A DNA stretch of 64,000 bases from Climacium dendroides. Lineage: Eukaryota; Streptophyta; Bryopsida; Hypnales; Climaciaceae. The translations under genes and the position numbers were made by a program. The stretch is from NCBI GenBank assembly GCA_950106755.1, contig OX467088.1:2464001-2528000 (forward strand). Reading direction: 5' to 3'. Positions 34,665 through 47,732 of the stretch are shown in pieces (position 1 is the stretch's first letter; every line of letters begins with the position of its first letter). The notes beneath the pieces are model-generated. The model was not told the DNA's origin. It did not search any database and saw only the letters and a list, made by a program, of their open reading frames with translations.

Positions 34665-37600
34665 GAATCCGAAAACGGGTCAATAAAACAAGAAGTAGGT
34701 GCAAAAAATAGAAAAAAAATCAAAAAAATTATAGTTAGAACGTGATTTTTGGACCAGATAGCTTGGATTAGGAAGTAAGCGTTCCGGCACAACCCGGAAT
34801 CCGGACTAATCCGGACTCACCTAGAACACAGGAACCTACCGTATAGACCACATAGCTACAGGAGTAGGATACCGTTAGTACAACGGACCTGTAGCTGTTG
34901 TCCTTAAACCCGTAAAAAGACGGTTTAGTATTTAAGTTGTTTGCCTAGGGTTTTCCTCTTCACTTTCCTGTTTTACTTTTCTGAGATTGTTCGTGTGAGT
35001 AGTTGAGAGAAAGAGTGGTGAATTAGCGACTGAAGTAGAGCTACTTTTCTCTCGTTCTGACTTAGATCTTATGGCATCCGGACCAGTACGGAAGGTAGCG
35101 GTATGTGCCTGGGTTATCTCTCCGGCCATTCCGGATAACTCGGAACTACACAAGCAGTTAGAGGAGGACTTAACTAAGTTAGGATATGTCAGTCTACTAC
35201 ACCGACCATGGAACCTCAAGAGTGAAAAGATGATTCAAGAGCTACTTCACGGTGTTCTGAATCAGTATGAGCTCACTTTGAGAGGGCGGCTAGTCGCGTG
35301 GACCGAGGACATCTGGGCGGACGTCTATCAGTTCTTGAAGAGCGGGAACGGATTAGCATCGAGGACGGACCGTTTTGTAGCTGGAAAGTTCACTGGGTCT
35401 GCAAACCCTAAGGACGGATTCGCTATCAGCGAATGCAAGGACAAGAGACATAGGCGGATACTAGAATTCCTCATTCCCATCTTGTATCCGGAAAAGCCAA
35501 CACGGGTTACCATTACGGTGGCCAATACTATTTTCGGGGCTATGGAGAACCGGGTGGTGCACTGGGGTAGAGTCATAGCTGGAATCGTGGCTAAGTTAGC
35601 GGATCACGTGACCCGAGCAAAGGCGAGTCCAATTAGCACCTACTTGTTCCATCTGTACCATCAACAGGAACTTCTGAGTGCAGCGGAAGTAATCCAGTAT
35701 GACACCGGAAAGGCGATCCTGTCATACGGACTTTCCGGGGAGGAGGCGGAAGATCCGGTCGAGTCTGATCCAAAGGAACTTCCCGAGGAACGTTTGACCG
35801 ATCCGAGGACCAAGAAGAGGAAGTCAACCGATCCGGGGTCTCGATCCAAGCCACAAACGATGGAGAGAGGGGAGTCCAGCAAGGGACCTGAAGTGGAAAC
35901 GGAATTCGCATTTTTCAATGCGAGGCTCGAGTGGATACGTGAAGCTATGGTACTCCACGACAGTCTGGCAGATTTGGTGATAGATACCACGGAAGTTTTG
36001 AAGGTGGAGTCGAATCAGATCGTGGAAGCTATCAAGTGATTGCCCAAGCTGGAAGATCTAACGAAGAGGGAGGAGCGGATCCAGGAGTTGAAGGCGGAAC
36101 GGAACCAACTCCAGGCCCGAGTGAATTGGGCGGAAGGGGAAATGGCAGCTGCAAAAGAAAAAGAGAAAGAGGCTCTCGCTCTAGTCAAGAATCTATCCGA
36201 AGCAGTCAACATCAAAGCCGACATCATCACAAAAGCTGCCTTGTTTGACTCAAAGATGATATCGGAAGGCCACATTACCAGAACCAAGGTAGTAACCATC
36301 CTCGTAGACTTCACTGCGAAGATAGAGCAAGTTTTAAAGGAGATCCAGCAGCTATTAGCGGCTATCGACCCAAACCATGCGATGGATTTCTCCACCTTTC
36401 CGGAACTTCCTTTTGTCTCAGGTACCCCAGGGAGACCAGTGGCGGATCATGCAACCCGAATGGAGGGATTGAGGGGGATACTCACACCAGCCGAGCCTTC
36501 CGCCAACAAAATGCGGATGACAGAGTTGAATTTGAGGCCAGCTTCGGAACCGGAACCTGAGTCCAGCGTGAAATCGGTTCTGGTACCACCCAAATTCTCA
36601 ACCCCGGAAGTTCCCAAGTCACAAACAATGCCAAATTTGATGACCGGATCATTCAAGGTTCCGGGACAGCAAGTCAGGGGAGACCTCATCAACCGGATCG
36701 GTGGAATGACCAATTTGGCTCGGACTAATCCGAAAGGATTTGTGCACATGCAAGAGACCACGCCGGAGAAAAGAAGCGAACCCGCAACCTTGGAGGATAC
36801 AATGCCAGAAAAGGAGAAGGAAGTTCAAATCATCGAAGATTCGGAGGAGGAGAGTGCCCATTCCACTTCCGGAACCGAAGACAACAGCGATCCGTCTCCC
36901 GCAATGCGCCATATCCAGACTCGGGCCACAGCGAAAACCACACCAGCAAAGAATACGAAGGGGACGCCTACCAGCCAAGCGGGGAACCGCTTAAAGAAAG
37001 GACAAAAGCCAAAACATTAGAATTTGTAGGAGAAGTATAGAATCCGGATCGGGTTTCCGAGCATGGACCCGGTTTCCGGAAATTTAGGCGGATAGTCAAG
37101 AAATCCGACAATCTCGGACAATAGTTAGTAATCTTTTCGGATATCCCGGGGTTTTCAGTGATTGGTTGCCTGGATTTCCGGGTTTTCTTTTTAGGCTTTT
37201 AGGAGTTGACTTTGGGTTTTTGTGTTAGTATTTTAAGGGCAGGCAAGTTAGTTGTCTACCATTCCATTCTACTCCATTCCGTTTTAGTGCTTTCACGTAT
37301 GTATTACAATTTTCTTTTCTTAATCTAAGTCAGCCAGGATACCTCTAGCTGCACTTTTGCTTAGACAGGGTCTTTTGGCTGAGTGTATGCATGTGTGTGT
37401 AACCTTGTACTAGAGAAAGAGAAGGGAGGGAGAGGGGGAATCCGGATCTTGGACTATGGATCTCTTGGTGTTGAGCTGAGTGGGAGGGATGCGAGCTGAG
37501 TAAGGGAGTGTAAGTGTGACGTGCTTTTAAATTGCCGGAACAGCAATCCGGATAAGAAAGTAGAGGGCCCTTTGAGTCCAGAACTAGGAGGGTTCTGTGC

Positions 37601-38108
37601 GGAGATAAGCAACAGCCAAAGGAAAGGAACTCCCGCTACTCCGGAAGGTCTACCAACCTCCTCTTTGGTATATTGTCTTCCCCTTGAGACTCTATTCCTT
37701 TGGGTCTATGAGTTCGGATCCGCCGTTGTAGTAAAGAGAGGTGTGAGAATTTCTTTGTGTGACCTAATTCCAAATCGGCCAATCCGGAAACTATAAAAGA
37801 ATACTCCTCCCTCCTCCTACAACTGTGTTGTCTTAGGTGTGTTGTTTAGTAGATTTAGAGTATAGAGAGGATAATTATACAAGTGGTGAGTCCTCACCCC
37901 TTTCTAGATCAAGGGCGGACCCTCTGAGGGTAAAACAGAGGCAACAAAAACCAGTAACGGAAGAGAGATGGAACTCAGTTCCGGGTGTGTCCGGATCCGG
38001 AACGGAATCCGGAATGTACTAAGTTTCCAGAATGAGGTAGGGAAGTGAAATAAGGAGGATTGAGGGTGTAGTCACGATCCGGATACTTCTAATTCAATCG
38101 ATATCATA
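34665..38108 (+). mobile_element. CCGGA-rich retroposon, copy 4 (related subfamily)
   Basis: Plus-orientation copy interrupting gene C. The left boundary is where the gene C frame ends and GGAATCCGGAATCCG begins (34665, within a few bases). The right boundary lies close to 38085-38108. It carries the most complete ORF of the family (35071-37020) and a 3' region with the shared GGACCCTCTGAGGGTAAAAC block (about 37917). The final CTGTGCTGCGAC end seen in copies 1-3 is not found, so this is a related subfamily or has a rearranged end. No target duplication was identified. Confidence 0.6.
35071..37020 (+). pseudogene. Retroposon structural-protein-like ORF, copy 4 (one internal stop)
   Basis: A frame of about 650 codons from ATG 35071 (MASGPVRKVAVCAWV) to TAG 37020, interrupted only by TGA at 36037-36039 (context ATC AAG TGA TTG). 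The N-terminal half has VLNQYELTLRG, NPKDGFAIS and PEKPTRVTITVANTIFGA with WGR, as in copy 1. It is followed by a basic linker (TKKRKSTDPGSRSK), then a coiled-coil region (LTKREERIQELKAERNQLQA) and a long acidic/basic tail ending KGQKPKH. No enzymatic domain is seen. It is comparable to a Gag/ORF1 nucleic-acid-binding protein in layout; the true family is uncertain. The stop could be a CGA-to-TGA mutation or, less likely, a readthrough site. Confidence 0.6.
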
Positions 38109-38118
38109 CTAGAGTTCC

Positions 38119-38180
38119 GGGGAATGCTGGTATGCGAGCGTAGAGCACAGAGCGTAGAATATAGAACGTGGAGCATGGAT
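38119..38180 (+). repeat. Left terminal inverted repeat of MULE D
   Basis: Begins GGGGAATGCTGGTATGCGAG and continues GCGTAGAGCACAGAGCGTAG, then GTGGAGCATGGATTT. It pairs with 53632-53693 on the opposite strand, equal in register over the first 30 bp with about 10 mismatches, mainly in the outermost 8. Confidence 0.8.
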
Positions 38181-39508
38181 TTCTAAATTTTTAAAAAGAA
38201 ATTTTGGTATAACATATGATAAAGTAGTTAAAAAGTGGATGAAAGAGTAGACCAAAAAGTGGACGAGGGTTTAGGGTGGATGAAAAAGTGGATGAAAAAG
38301 TGGAAGAAAGATGATGAATAATGTCAGAAGTTGGATGAAAATTAGGAAAGTGGATGAAAAAGTAGATGAAAAATGGATTACGCTGGTACTAGTGTGTATA
38401 GTGGATTACGGTTTAGGGTGAGCTTCTACATTTAAAGCGTAGGAAAAACTTAGAAGAACTTGAATAAAAGTTGGATTAAAGCTAGTAAAAATGGATGAAG
38501 GATGAGTTGAAAACTGTTAAATATTTAGGATAAAATAAGATGGAGTTCATAGAAGAAATAGTTGAAGGGTAGGATGGAAAAAGGTGATGAAAGGAATGGA
38601 TGGAAGAAGTAGAAGGGAACAAAGGATGAAAAAAATGGATGATACAAGTATAAAAAAGAGTTATTAAAAAAATATATTACATGAAATGGAGTAGAAAGGA
38701 TGTATTGTAGAGAAATAATCTCATTCAACCTCTAATGATGCAAGAGAGATTGAAGGTTCAGGTTTTGTGGGAATAACTTCCTCTATGACCGTGGAAGTGC
38801 AGTGGGTTCGACCACCGTGGCATTAGGGATTAGGTAAAACATTTGAGATTGGATTTTACGGACTACAACATATACGTAGACTCTTACAGAATATAACAAC
38901 GGGTCACGAGTGCTTGGAACAAGTTTAGAGTATGTAGTTTTGGGCACAAAATTTAGGGCATGATAACAGAAGAAGGTATGTTGAAGAGTTCTGTACTGTG
39001 CAATTCAATACTATGGCATTGAGCAATTGTGGAAACCCCCGCAGAAAACGGAATTCAAGTTAATATTGAAACTATATTCTTCTGTCAATTTCAACCCTGT
39101 GGTAATCTTAATTAATTAGCCACTAAGTTAGTAGCATAAAAACATGCCATTTTGTTCTGTTTGCAAACGAATTTTAATGTCATATCAAGCAATATATGGA
39201 TTGGGAATTACTAGCAACATAAACCCATAGTAATTAATTATCAAACATGAAAATTGTGGAGTGGAACTTTAGTTTAAGCACAAGTGAAAAAGACGATTTA
39301 GTAATCACAGGAGCAGACATGGTCTCCCAATATATAGCAAGTGACTTGCCCAAGCATGAAGGAAAGTATACTGTGTATAAGTGGCTTCCAACTTCACTTG
39401 TAAGAAACTGTAGGAAGGATTAACGACAAACGAAAAATGCCCAGAATTGTAAGTTTTATAACCATGTGTTGAAAACACCAAGAACCCTACATGATCAGTT
39501 GAGACATA
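38181..39508. other. Left non-coding part of MULE D
   Basis: From about 38230 to 38700 degenerate GTGGATGAAAAA units give strong purine bias on the plus strand. The rest has no open frame of note. It is the 3' flank of gene D and may contain its terminator. Confidence 0.5.
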
Positions 39509-42500
39509 CTATGCCGAAATCGAACTGCCCTCACTGTCTGATGCCTGTAAATCTGACTGTATTGCGAATTCATCTATAAAGTTAAGAGCACGTGGGTCAA
39601 CTAGGTGGGCCCTAGCACGTGGTTTAGGATTCAGGGCAACAAATTCGTGAGCCACTGCATCAACATACACGGGAAGAGTAAATGGCTTCGGTGGAAGAAA
39701 GGGACATTGGCTGCAGTTGTTACGTTGTGGGCTTGCCTGAAAAACCAAGTTATCCACATGTAAGTCGGATGGTTAGAAATTGATGTATTGATGACATGCG
39801 AAGAGGAAAACAGTCACAAGATGACTTACTTACGGAATCTAGTAGTCTTCACAATAGCTTGGATGGGAACTTCGTCTTCATCCATATCGACTGGTACATT
39901 AGCTGGTTTAGGTGGGTTAGGGCTGGGATCGACGACCGTGCGCATCATTGGAGCAATAAGTGCATCAAAAATAGCCTTATCCTCCTCGAATGCAAGAATA
40001 TGTCGCAGTGTGGCACGGCAAGCTTTGATGGTTGCACCTGAAGACATGAAATAAGTCCAAGGAAGTGGACAAAGGAAAAACCACCAAGTGCTTTAATTCA
40101 TGATCATGACAGTGACAAGTTTATACCAAAGTACCTGTAGCGGCTGTGCAATCGACCACAACGTCCCCTGGTTTGCTGCATGCTTCCACAAGCATCTGCA
40201 TGAATTCTCGAGATTTCTCTCGAGGTCCTCTCCATAGTATATCTCCATTCATGGTAACATCATTCTTGTTGCAGAAATTCTGCAGAATGTCATTCTTACC
40301 CACATTAATACCCACAGCATCGTGGGATTCCACGTATTGGAAGGGGTAGTCATCCTCGGACTTTGGTCCGTTCTCTTTTACAACGAGAGCTATGGAGAAC
40401 CGCATAGTCTGCAACAACCAAGAAGTGAGGATTAAACACTATTTTAGGAAATCATTAAAGCACCCATAGAAGACTTGGGGAAATACATTACCGTCTTAGT
40501 GTTGTCTGCTAGAGACGTTAGATGAAGGCGGTTCATGCCGAACCATGTCCGTAGTATCTTGAATTTGTATCCTTGGCAACAACCAAGGAGTTGGCTTCTG
40601 TGGGCACGAGAGAGGGCGGGATATATTATGAGAAGACCTCCATAGTCATGGAGGTATGCTTCGGCAAAGTCAAAGATTGGCACTAACCAATCATCTGCAA
40701 ACACGTTCCACTTTGGTATAGGTGCAGGAGGAGTTGAAAGTGTGGGAATATGAAGGCCTTCAAGAACATCCACGATGACCAAGTCCACTGCAGCCTCACG
40801 CTTCAAGACTCCATTGAAGAAGCGTTGTTTGTCACTCGAATGCTGTAGGAAAACATGAGGGATAAGTAGAAACACAATATAGGCACATAGAACTTCAAAA
40901 GGGAGTTGATGAAATTGCAGTAGTATGTGAATGATAAAAAGAATTTATAAATGATGGTCTTGCTTGAAACGTACCATTGAAAGGAACGCATTCACGTCAT
41001 CAAATGCTTTCTTCTGACTTGGTAAAGCGGACAACGACAGGTTCAATATGCACTCGTCTACATCATGAACAGGGTAGTGAGAGGACGGAGTGAGCCCGTG
41101 GACCAAGTGCTCTTGAGTAAGCGAAAAGCCTGATGACCCTTCTTTCACCTCAGCTGCACTTGTAGCTGGTTCTGGGTTTGCGGTTTCGGCCTTCCTCTTG
41201 GTCCCCTTCTTTTTACCCTTCTCTTGGGCCTTCTCAGATTGGGTGGCCTGTCGCTTCTTTCTAATGTCGTCGGACTTCCTCTGTGCTTCTTTAAGCTTCT
41301 CTAGCTTCTTCCTATCAGAGACCTCCCGCCTTTGGATGCATCTTGCTCGCATCTCTGGATCAAGATGAGCAAACTCGTCAAACTCAGCATCAACAGTAGC
41401 GGCATCCTTCAAGGTCTGGAATAGAGCCTCCTCATTTGGCGGAGTAGTCCCAAAGATGCACTCTATATACCAAGGACACGCTTGCAGATGTGGACTTGTC
41501 CACTTTGTCAACTGCATGGGAGAAAACATGCAGTCCGGAGAAGACCGATCTAACCAAGTAGTCAAAAACGGTGGTAAATCTGCCTTCGCAATTGCCTTCT
41601 TGTTGTATAACTCAAACTTGAAATACCTGCGTCCAATGCAGGATTAGTTAGCTACCTTTATAAGAAGAAGTGATTGTACAATAAACAAGGCCCAAGGACA
41701 ATGCATTGGACCCTCCAAATATGATTACAGCATGGTTGTACGGAAGAGCCGCAATGCCATAAGAACTCCTACACAAGGTTAGACACCTGTAAATCACATG
41801 CTTCACAACTAGCGCCAACCCTCTGAAATCCTTGAAGCTGTCTGACTTCTTGAAGGAGTCAGCACCCTTGAAAACACCGGTGAAAGCAATATCCCAAAGC
41901 TTCATCCTCCAACTCTCAATGTACTCAATCAGTGTCATTGGTTCGCTTGGAACGCTCATATTGATTGGAATATTGTCAGCTCGAATGATTGATTCAAACA
42001 TGTCGTTGGCTGATTCTTCAATCTGAAGAAGTAAATGTAAACACATTGAGGCCAAGTTGTGCAACACAGAATGTGAAATAGTAATGCATTAAATACAATA
42101 ATGAAACCATGAGATATAACCCTTACCCCAGCATACCAGCACGCCCTAGCAAGAAATTGAGTCAACCTCTCCTCATTCACAGGACGAGGTGGAAATCGGC
42201 GAGCCTCACGGGAGGGACCAGAAGCATTCATCCACTTAAGCCACCTGACTTTTAATTCTGGAGACACGTTGGCTGTTGCAATCAACTGTAACTTTTCTAG
42301 AGTCAACTCGAGAACAGCAAAAAGGCTCCAATGTCGCTCTATCTGTATCAAGAAAATGATAAGGCATCGTCAGTGAAGAAGAGACAAATGGATGAAGAGC
42401 AAAAAGCTGAACCAATGGTTTCGTGAAAATACCTCTTTCAACCAGTCAAGTCCCAATGCCGGATTTGCAACGGCTACAATCTTCGAGAGCTTCTTGTATA

Positions 42501-45500
42501 GCTTCTCCGTAGAATCCTTAATTGATGCCCTCATAGCCAGGGCAACACCCTCTCTTGTAACCTCATCTTCAGGCGTATCCTCATGATACTTTCGGACTGC
42601 CGCATCAGCAGTTGTGGCTATCTCTTGTTGTTCAAACATGGGGGAAGCCACATAAGTATTCAATAGAACAAATGATACTAACATGGAGTGCTTCATGAAA
42701 GTTCAATATGAGTTAGTGTTACTGATCACATCCATACCTTAAAAATAAACGATGTGAAGACATCCAAGGGCATAGATTACCACAACTTTCGTGTATTCTG
42801 TTGACATTTTGCCTTCTCCTCAAGACTCAGCAATTCATGAAATTTCTCAAGCTCAAGTAATCCATACTTCTGAACGCGGTAGAGTGTATGAACCAGGTTG
42901 GTTTTGACATGCGAGTTCTCGGTATGCCTGCAGTAAATAATAATTTAGGATGCACCTGAGAAGTAACTCCAGGAAATAGAGCATTGTTCAAGAAACGTAT
43001 TCTGATAGGTGACGGCAAACGATGACAATGAGGTTGGTGTAAACTCACTTGTTAATATCGTGCATTGCTTACATTGCAACTCCAATTCGATGCCTTGTGT
43101 CTAGGACTATTGAGTCTACACAAATGTGCCATTCACGATCTGCTTTGTGGAGGCGCTCAATGTGATTCATCCAGGCGATTTGTCTATGATTCCCATCGCA
43201 GACAAAAAACTTGTAGTCCACCAAATGCTTGAGGACAGTATGCTCAAGCTTCTCGTTGAATTCATCATTCACTGCATTCCATGTAGGTCCCCATTCTTTC
43301 TTCTCAGCATCGGTAAAGACTGCCATCGCACCCGCCTCATTCGATACTGAGACATAGAAGACTCTTGCGCCCTCCTCATATCCCCGACTGAATTGGTTCT
43401 CCAACAACGTCAAATCGCACGAGAATGTAGGCCGTACCATAGGCATTGGAATTAGACGATATAAAGGTATCTTCAATCTTGATTGGTCATTGGATGTCAA
43501 TCTCAAGCTATGAATGATGGACACAATGTCCATCGTCTGCGACTTCCGAATTTCGTCTTCCATGTAGTGCGGTTGAACCCCAGGAATTGAAATCTCCAAG
43601 GCTTCACCGTCGTCATCCTCCTCGACACCCCTAGGTGCAAGAGCCCTAGCAGTCATAGATAATGCTCTTGGTGGGGATTTCTGGGATGCAGGCTCCTGTG
43701 TATTCAAAAAGACAATGGAGTTGCAATTGTCATATGAATTTCACATACAGATACATTGAGAAATATATTGGAATGTTCATTTGAAAAGGACATCATGATT
43801 ATCAATCTGAATGATTTAGAATGGAATATTATAGAGAGATCAATTTATGTAGTTAACATCATCAAACACATGTCCACAAACCACACTCTCTAGTGAAAAT
43901 AATGTATCTCCCAAATCAATATTGGATGATATCCTCTGGGGTAGTAAGCCTAGATGACACATCATCTGTGAATACAAGTTCCTGGTCCCCGAATCCAACG
44001 GACGTGCAGCATGACTCTGAAGAACCCGACAACCCCAAACTCTGCAGGTCATCTACTCCCTCATTGAGTTTGCGAATCAGATTCTGAAGATCGTATGGTA
44101 CCCTTGGCTGCTTTTCTCGGAGATGAATGTCGGCATCTATATCTGGGACTTGAATCTCCACGGCCGCAAGATTAGGATCTTGCACATTCTGAACTTCAAC
44201 AACGTTCTCATGACATTCAACCTGGAGATGGAAATAATTAGAACACTTATATAAGATGAACAAAAAATATTCACAACAAATTGATTAAGAAACTAGGATT
44301 CCAGAACATTCGGTGAAAGGAGACAAATTATAACAGGCTGACAGCGCATGGGAGCCGAGTCAGCATAATTGAGCTACCAGGTCACTAGCACGGGCAAGAG
44401 TTAACCGTGACTAAAAACTCATGCTTGGCCCGAACCTTGTCGGTGGAGTCTCGATCCCGAGAGAGCGATTTGCGGTGCAATACCATGCACGATATGGTGT
44501 ACTGTATTATGCAAGCCTAAAACCCCTAATCTGTAAAAGCTAAATTCTTGAAATTCCCAACTCGGTACAAACGAAAACAAGATGCTAGAGGAGTGATGAA
44601 AGATTTTGTTTCCATTAATCATGCATGGACCCAAGCGGTCAGATTTTATCTCGGTCCCGAGAAAGTGATTCTGAATGACGAGATGTGCATGATTTCGGTG
44701 AACCCACGGAGTGTACAAGTAGGCAAGCTACAGGTATTCATGCTAAGATATCTATGCTTGGCCTGAACCTTGGAGGTGCCGTCCTGGTTCCGAGAGAGAG
44801 ATCTGGGCTGGGACGGCATGTACGATTTCTTTTATTGTAATATGCAAGCTTATACCTCGGCAGGTCAATCGTCGTCAGGGTAAGTAATCATGCATGGCAC
44901 CGACCTTCCAGGTGTTCTCTCGATCCCGAGAGAGTGTCATTGAATGACGATGCATGCATGATTTTGAATAGGATCCCATTGATGTCCTAAATGTAAAGTC
45001 TCGGGATCCCATATTTGATGAGGGATACAAACCCTATGTACTGAGGAAGGGGTGGATGGAGAACTCTTGATTCGGTGAACCCTCAGAGATTACAAGAGAT
45101 CATGCTACAGGTAAGCCTTCTCCAGGTAAGACAGCTAAGAAATCTATGCCTGGCGCAAACCCTATCGATGCCGTGTCGGTCCCGAGAGAGGGATTCGGGG
45201 AAAGATGCCGAGCACGATTTGTTGAACTGAATTATGCAACCCTATACCTCGGCAGGGCAACTAATCATGGCAGATCTCAGCAGGGCACCTTATCATGCAT
45301 GGCACCAAGCTTCCAACATTGACCCTATATTCACGAATGTACTGATGGCGTAGAAACGGAAGGAATATGTTGGAGGAGTCATTAATCATGCATGGACCCG
45401 ACCTGTCAGGGGTTCTCTCGGTCCCGAGAGAGTTCTTTTGAATGAGGAGGCATGCATGATCCCGCTGATGCCCTAAACAAAAAATTTCGGGCTCCCAAAT

Positions 45501-46334
45501 TTGATCAGGGACCCTAAACCCTATTATCAGATTCAACGCACGCGAGGGGCGGAAGGAGAACACTTGATTCGGTGAACCCTGTCGGAATACACGGAATCAT
45601 ACTGCCAGTAAGCCTTCTAGGATCCTGTAGGCTGGTAAATGTATGCTTGGCTGGAACCTTGTCGGTGCCGTCTCGGTCCCGAGAGAAGGATCCAGGGTGC
45701 GACGCCGTGCACAATTTGTTGCACTGCATTACGCAAGCCTAAACCTAGGGAGGGCATACCTCGGCAGGGCAGACCTCGGTAGAGACCCTAAATTCACGAA
45801 TGTACTGACGGCGTAGAAACGGAAGAAACATGTTGGAGGAGTCATTAATCATGCATGGCTCCGAGTTGTCAGGGGTTCTCTCGGTCCCGAGAGAGTTCTT
45901 TTGAATGAGGAGGCATGCATGATCCCGCTGATGCCCTAAACAAAAATTTCGGGCTCCCAGATTTAATCAGGGACCCTAATCCCTATTTTCTGATTCAACG
46001 CAAGTGAGGGGCGGAAGGAGAGCACTTGATTCGGTGAACGCTGTCGGTCTACACGGAAACATGCTACAGGTAAACAAGCTATGAAATTCATGCAGGAACC
46101 CCGTCCCTCGAGTGACACTGAAGCATTCTGGTGGTACCGTAGTTATGAAAGAGGTTTAGGGTTCTAGGCATGACAAACCGTGTCAATCCGGAGTTGTATG
46201 AGGCTAGTATAGTCGACATGCAAGTATGTTGTGCTTCAACGTACCTGGGCTACGGCGGTGGCGCTTTCTTGCGCAAGTGGTAGCACAGTATTGTCTCCAG
46301 CTTGATTTCTTCTCGGACGCAGAACTCGATCCAT
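39509..46334 (-). CDS. Gene D: ParB-like plus DNA-methyltransferase-like protein of MULE D (about 12 exons)
   Basis: Exons (minus strand): 46334-46245 (ATG, MDRVLRPRRNQAG), 44221-~43.95k, 43695-43073, 42927-42781, ~42.68k-42433, 42342-42127, 42022-41787, 41626-40975, 40842-40492, 40408-40135, 40037-~39.83k, 39736-39509 (stop after GSSISA). GT-AG sites are visible at nearly all junctions and phases agree at exons 1/2, 3/4, 5/6, 6/7, 7/8, 8/9, 9/10 and 10/11. Junctions 2/3, 4/5 and 11/12 are unresolved. Product about 1,200 residues. Exon 3 has KFFVCDGNHRQIAWM, a ParB/Srx-like DGxHR motif. Exon 8 is Lys-rich (KKGTKRKAE). Exon 9 has DLVIVDVLEGL where permuted N4/N6 methylases have DPPY. Exons 10-11 have PGDVVVDCTAATG then ATIKAC...ILAFEED, like motif I (DPFAGSGTT) and motif II. 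Likely a nuclear, DNA-interacting protein; enzymatic activity is doubtful. It shows no stop codons within exons. Confidence 0.75.
44440..46060. promoter_or_regulatory. Palindrome family D array in intron 1 of gene D
   Basis: Copies of CTCTCGGTCCCGAGAG and variants (CTCGATCCCGAG) are centred near 44455, 44655, 44788, 44925, 45181, 45422, 45678 and 45886. They sit in a higher-order tandem repeat of about 465 bp: 45320-45585 and 45785-46050 match closely, including CATGCATGGACCC, GGCATGCATGATCCCGCTGA and GATTCAACGCA blocks. The array lies between exon 1 (46245) and exon 2 (44221), and upstream of the divergent transposase gene. A role as target sites of an element-encoded protein is inference. 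Confidence 0.8.
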
Positions 46335-47732
46335 TACTGAAGACCTTGGAGAAACACAAAATTGCCTCCACACGTCAGGAATCCATGAATACCTCATAAC
46401 ACTCTATATCGGAATAAGTTAGTGAAGTGGACACAGAAAGTTAGGGATGTCCTACCAGATTAACCTTCGCGGACGCCGATGCGGGAATCACAACCGCAGC
46501 GTCAACTGTGTAGACAGGGCAAGTCGACGACCCGAGGACGAAATGGCTGCGGAGTTGCTCCCCAGCAAGGTATGGTATCGCGCTCCCTTTCTGGATTAGG
46601 GTTGACGGCGGGATGCTGTATTTTTCTGGGATGTACGGTCCAGACTATGTAGGGAAGTACGGTTTTGAACTATGGCCAGAACAACGGTTCGGTTGGAACT
46701 ACGTTTGGGTCTATGGTTGCATCAAAGGGTATTAGCCTACATCTTTAGTGATCCATATTCCTACCTCACCTACCTCTCTTTACACCTCGCTTCGCATTCA
46801 ATGGATTATCAATTTGTAGATTGTATGTTATGAGTTGAAATCCTAATTAATTATGTCCCTATATTGTGGATCATTTCTTCAATAGGATCGAATAGTATTC
46901 GTCGGCTGAGGGTTTTCATTATACTTTGAGCTTCACAATAGTGAGCAATTAAATTTCATTACAAGAAATATCAGTTGGTATCTATTCTAAATATGATGTT
47001 TTTAGGTATGTAGTCTCTATAAAAATTCAGTCACTTTAAATATTCTGTAGTACTTGTTCTCGGGCCAAGCTTTTCTATAGAGTAGGGAGGATAGTATATA
47101 TTTGCTTATTTCATGCACTCATTATTGGTAGTAAGTACCATTGTTTGATTACAGCACATATTATAGTTATTTGCTCACAGTCCTAGGAGGGGTACAATCT
47201 TGGAAACGAAGTGAAGTAACCTTGTATAAGTCTAATATAAGATTTATCTGCATATCTTAAAAATCCTCCATAATTGCGATATCATTTACAATATCCCTTA
47301 TTATTACTTGATGGATGACTTAGATTATGGTTAGTGTGTTCGTTTACGTATTACGGTCAAATTCTTTTTGGAAATGTTAATGATTCTGAAGAATCTAGAG
47401 ATTTGATTTCACTGTGCTAAGTGGATTGTGCTTCTTTACTACAGAAGCCTCTCATATATATCACTGTACTAAGGGAATACTTACACAGACCTATCTGACA
47501 TGTATTAACGGTATACCCAATACATTCAATGGCCTATTTAATCTTTGTTCTCCTAACAATTTGTGTGCCGCCGTTTTCATACTATATTGTACTTCTTGAG
47601 TTACTACTAGTATTCAGTATTTACATGTTGTATTTATTGCATTTCATTCCAGGCCTGATTTTGAATGTGTTATTCAGAGCCTTTCAATACTTCTACGCTA
47701 ATGTTCTGTATGAAATATAGTCTTCGGTTATA
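46335..47732. other. Divergent intergenic region of MULE D
   Basis: About 1.4 kb separates the start of gene D from the start of the transposase open frame. It must hold both promoters. No palindromes of family D were found in it and I could not call a TATA box with confidence. Confidence 0.5.

Noticed and set aside
38230..38700. Coding potential in GGATGAAAAAGTGG repeats
   Set aside because: Purine-rich simple repeat with frames in all registers; no gene features.
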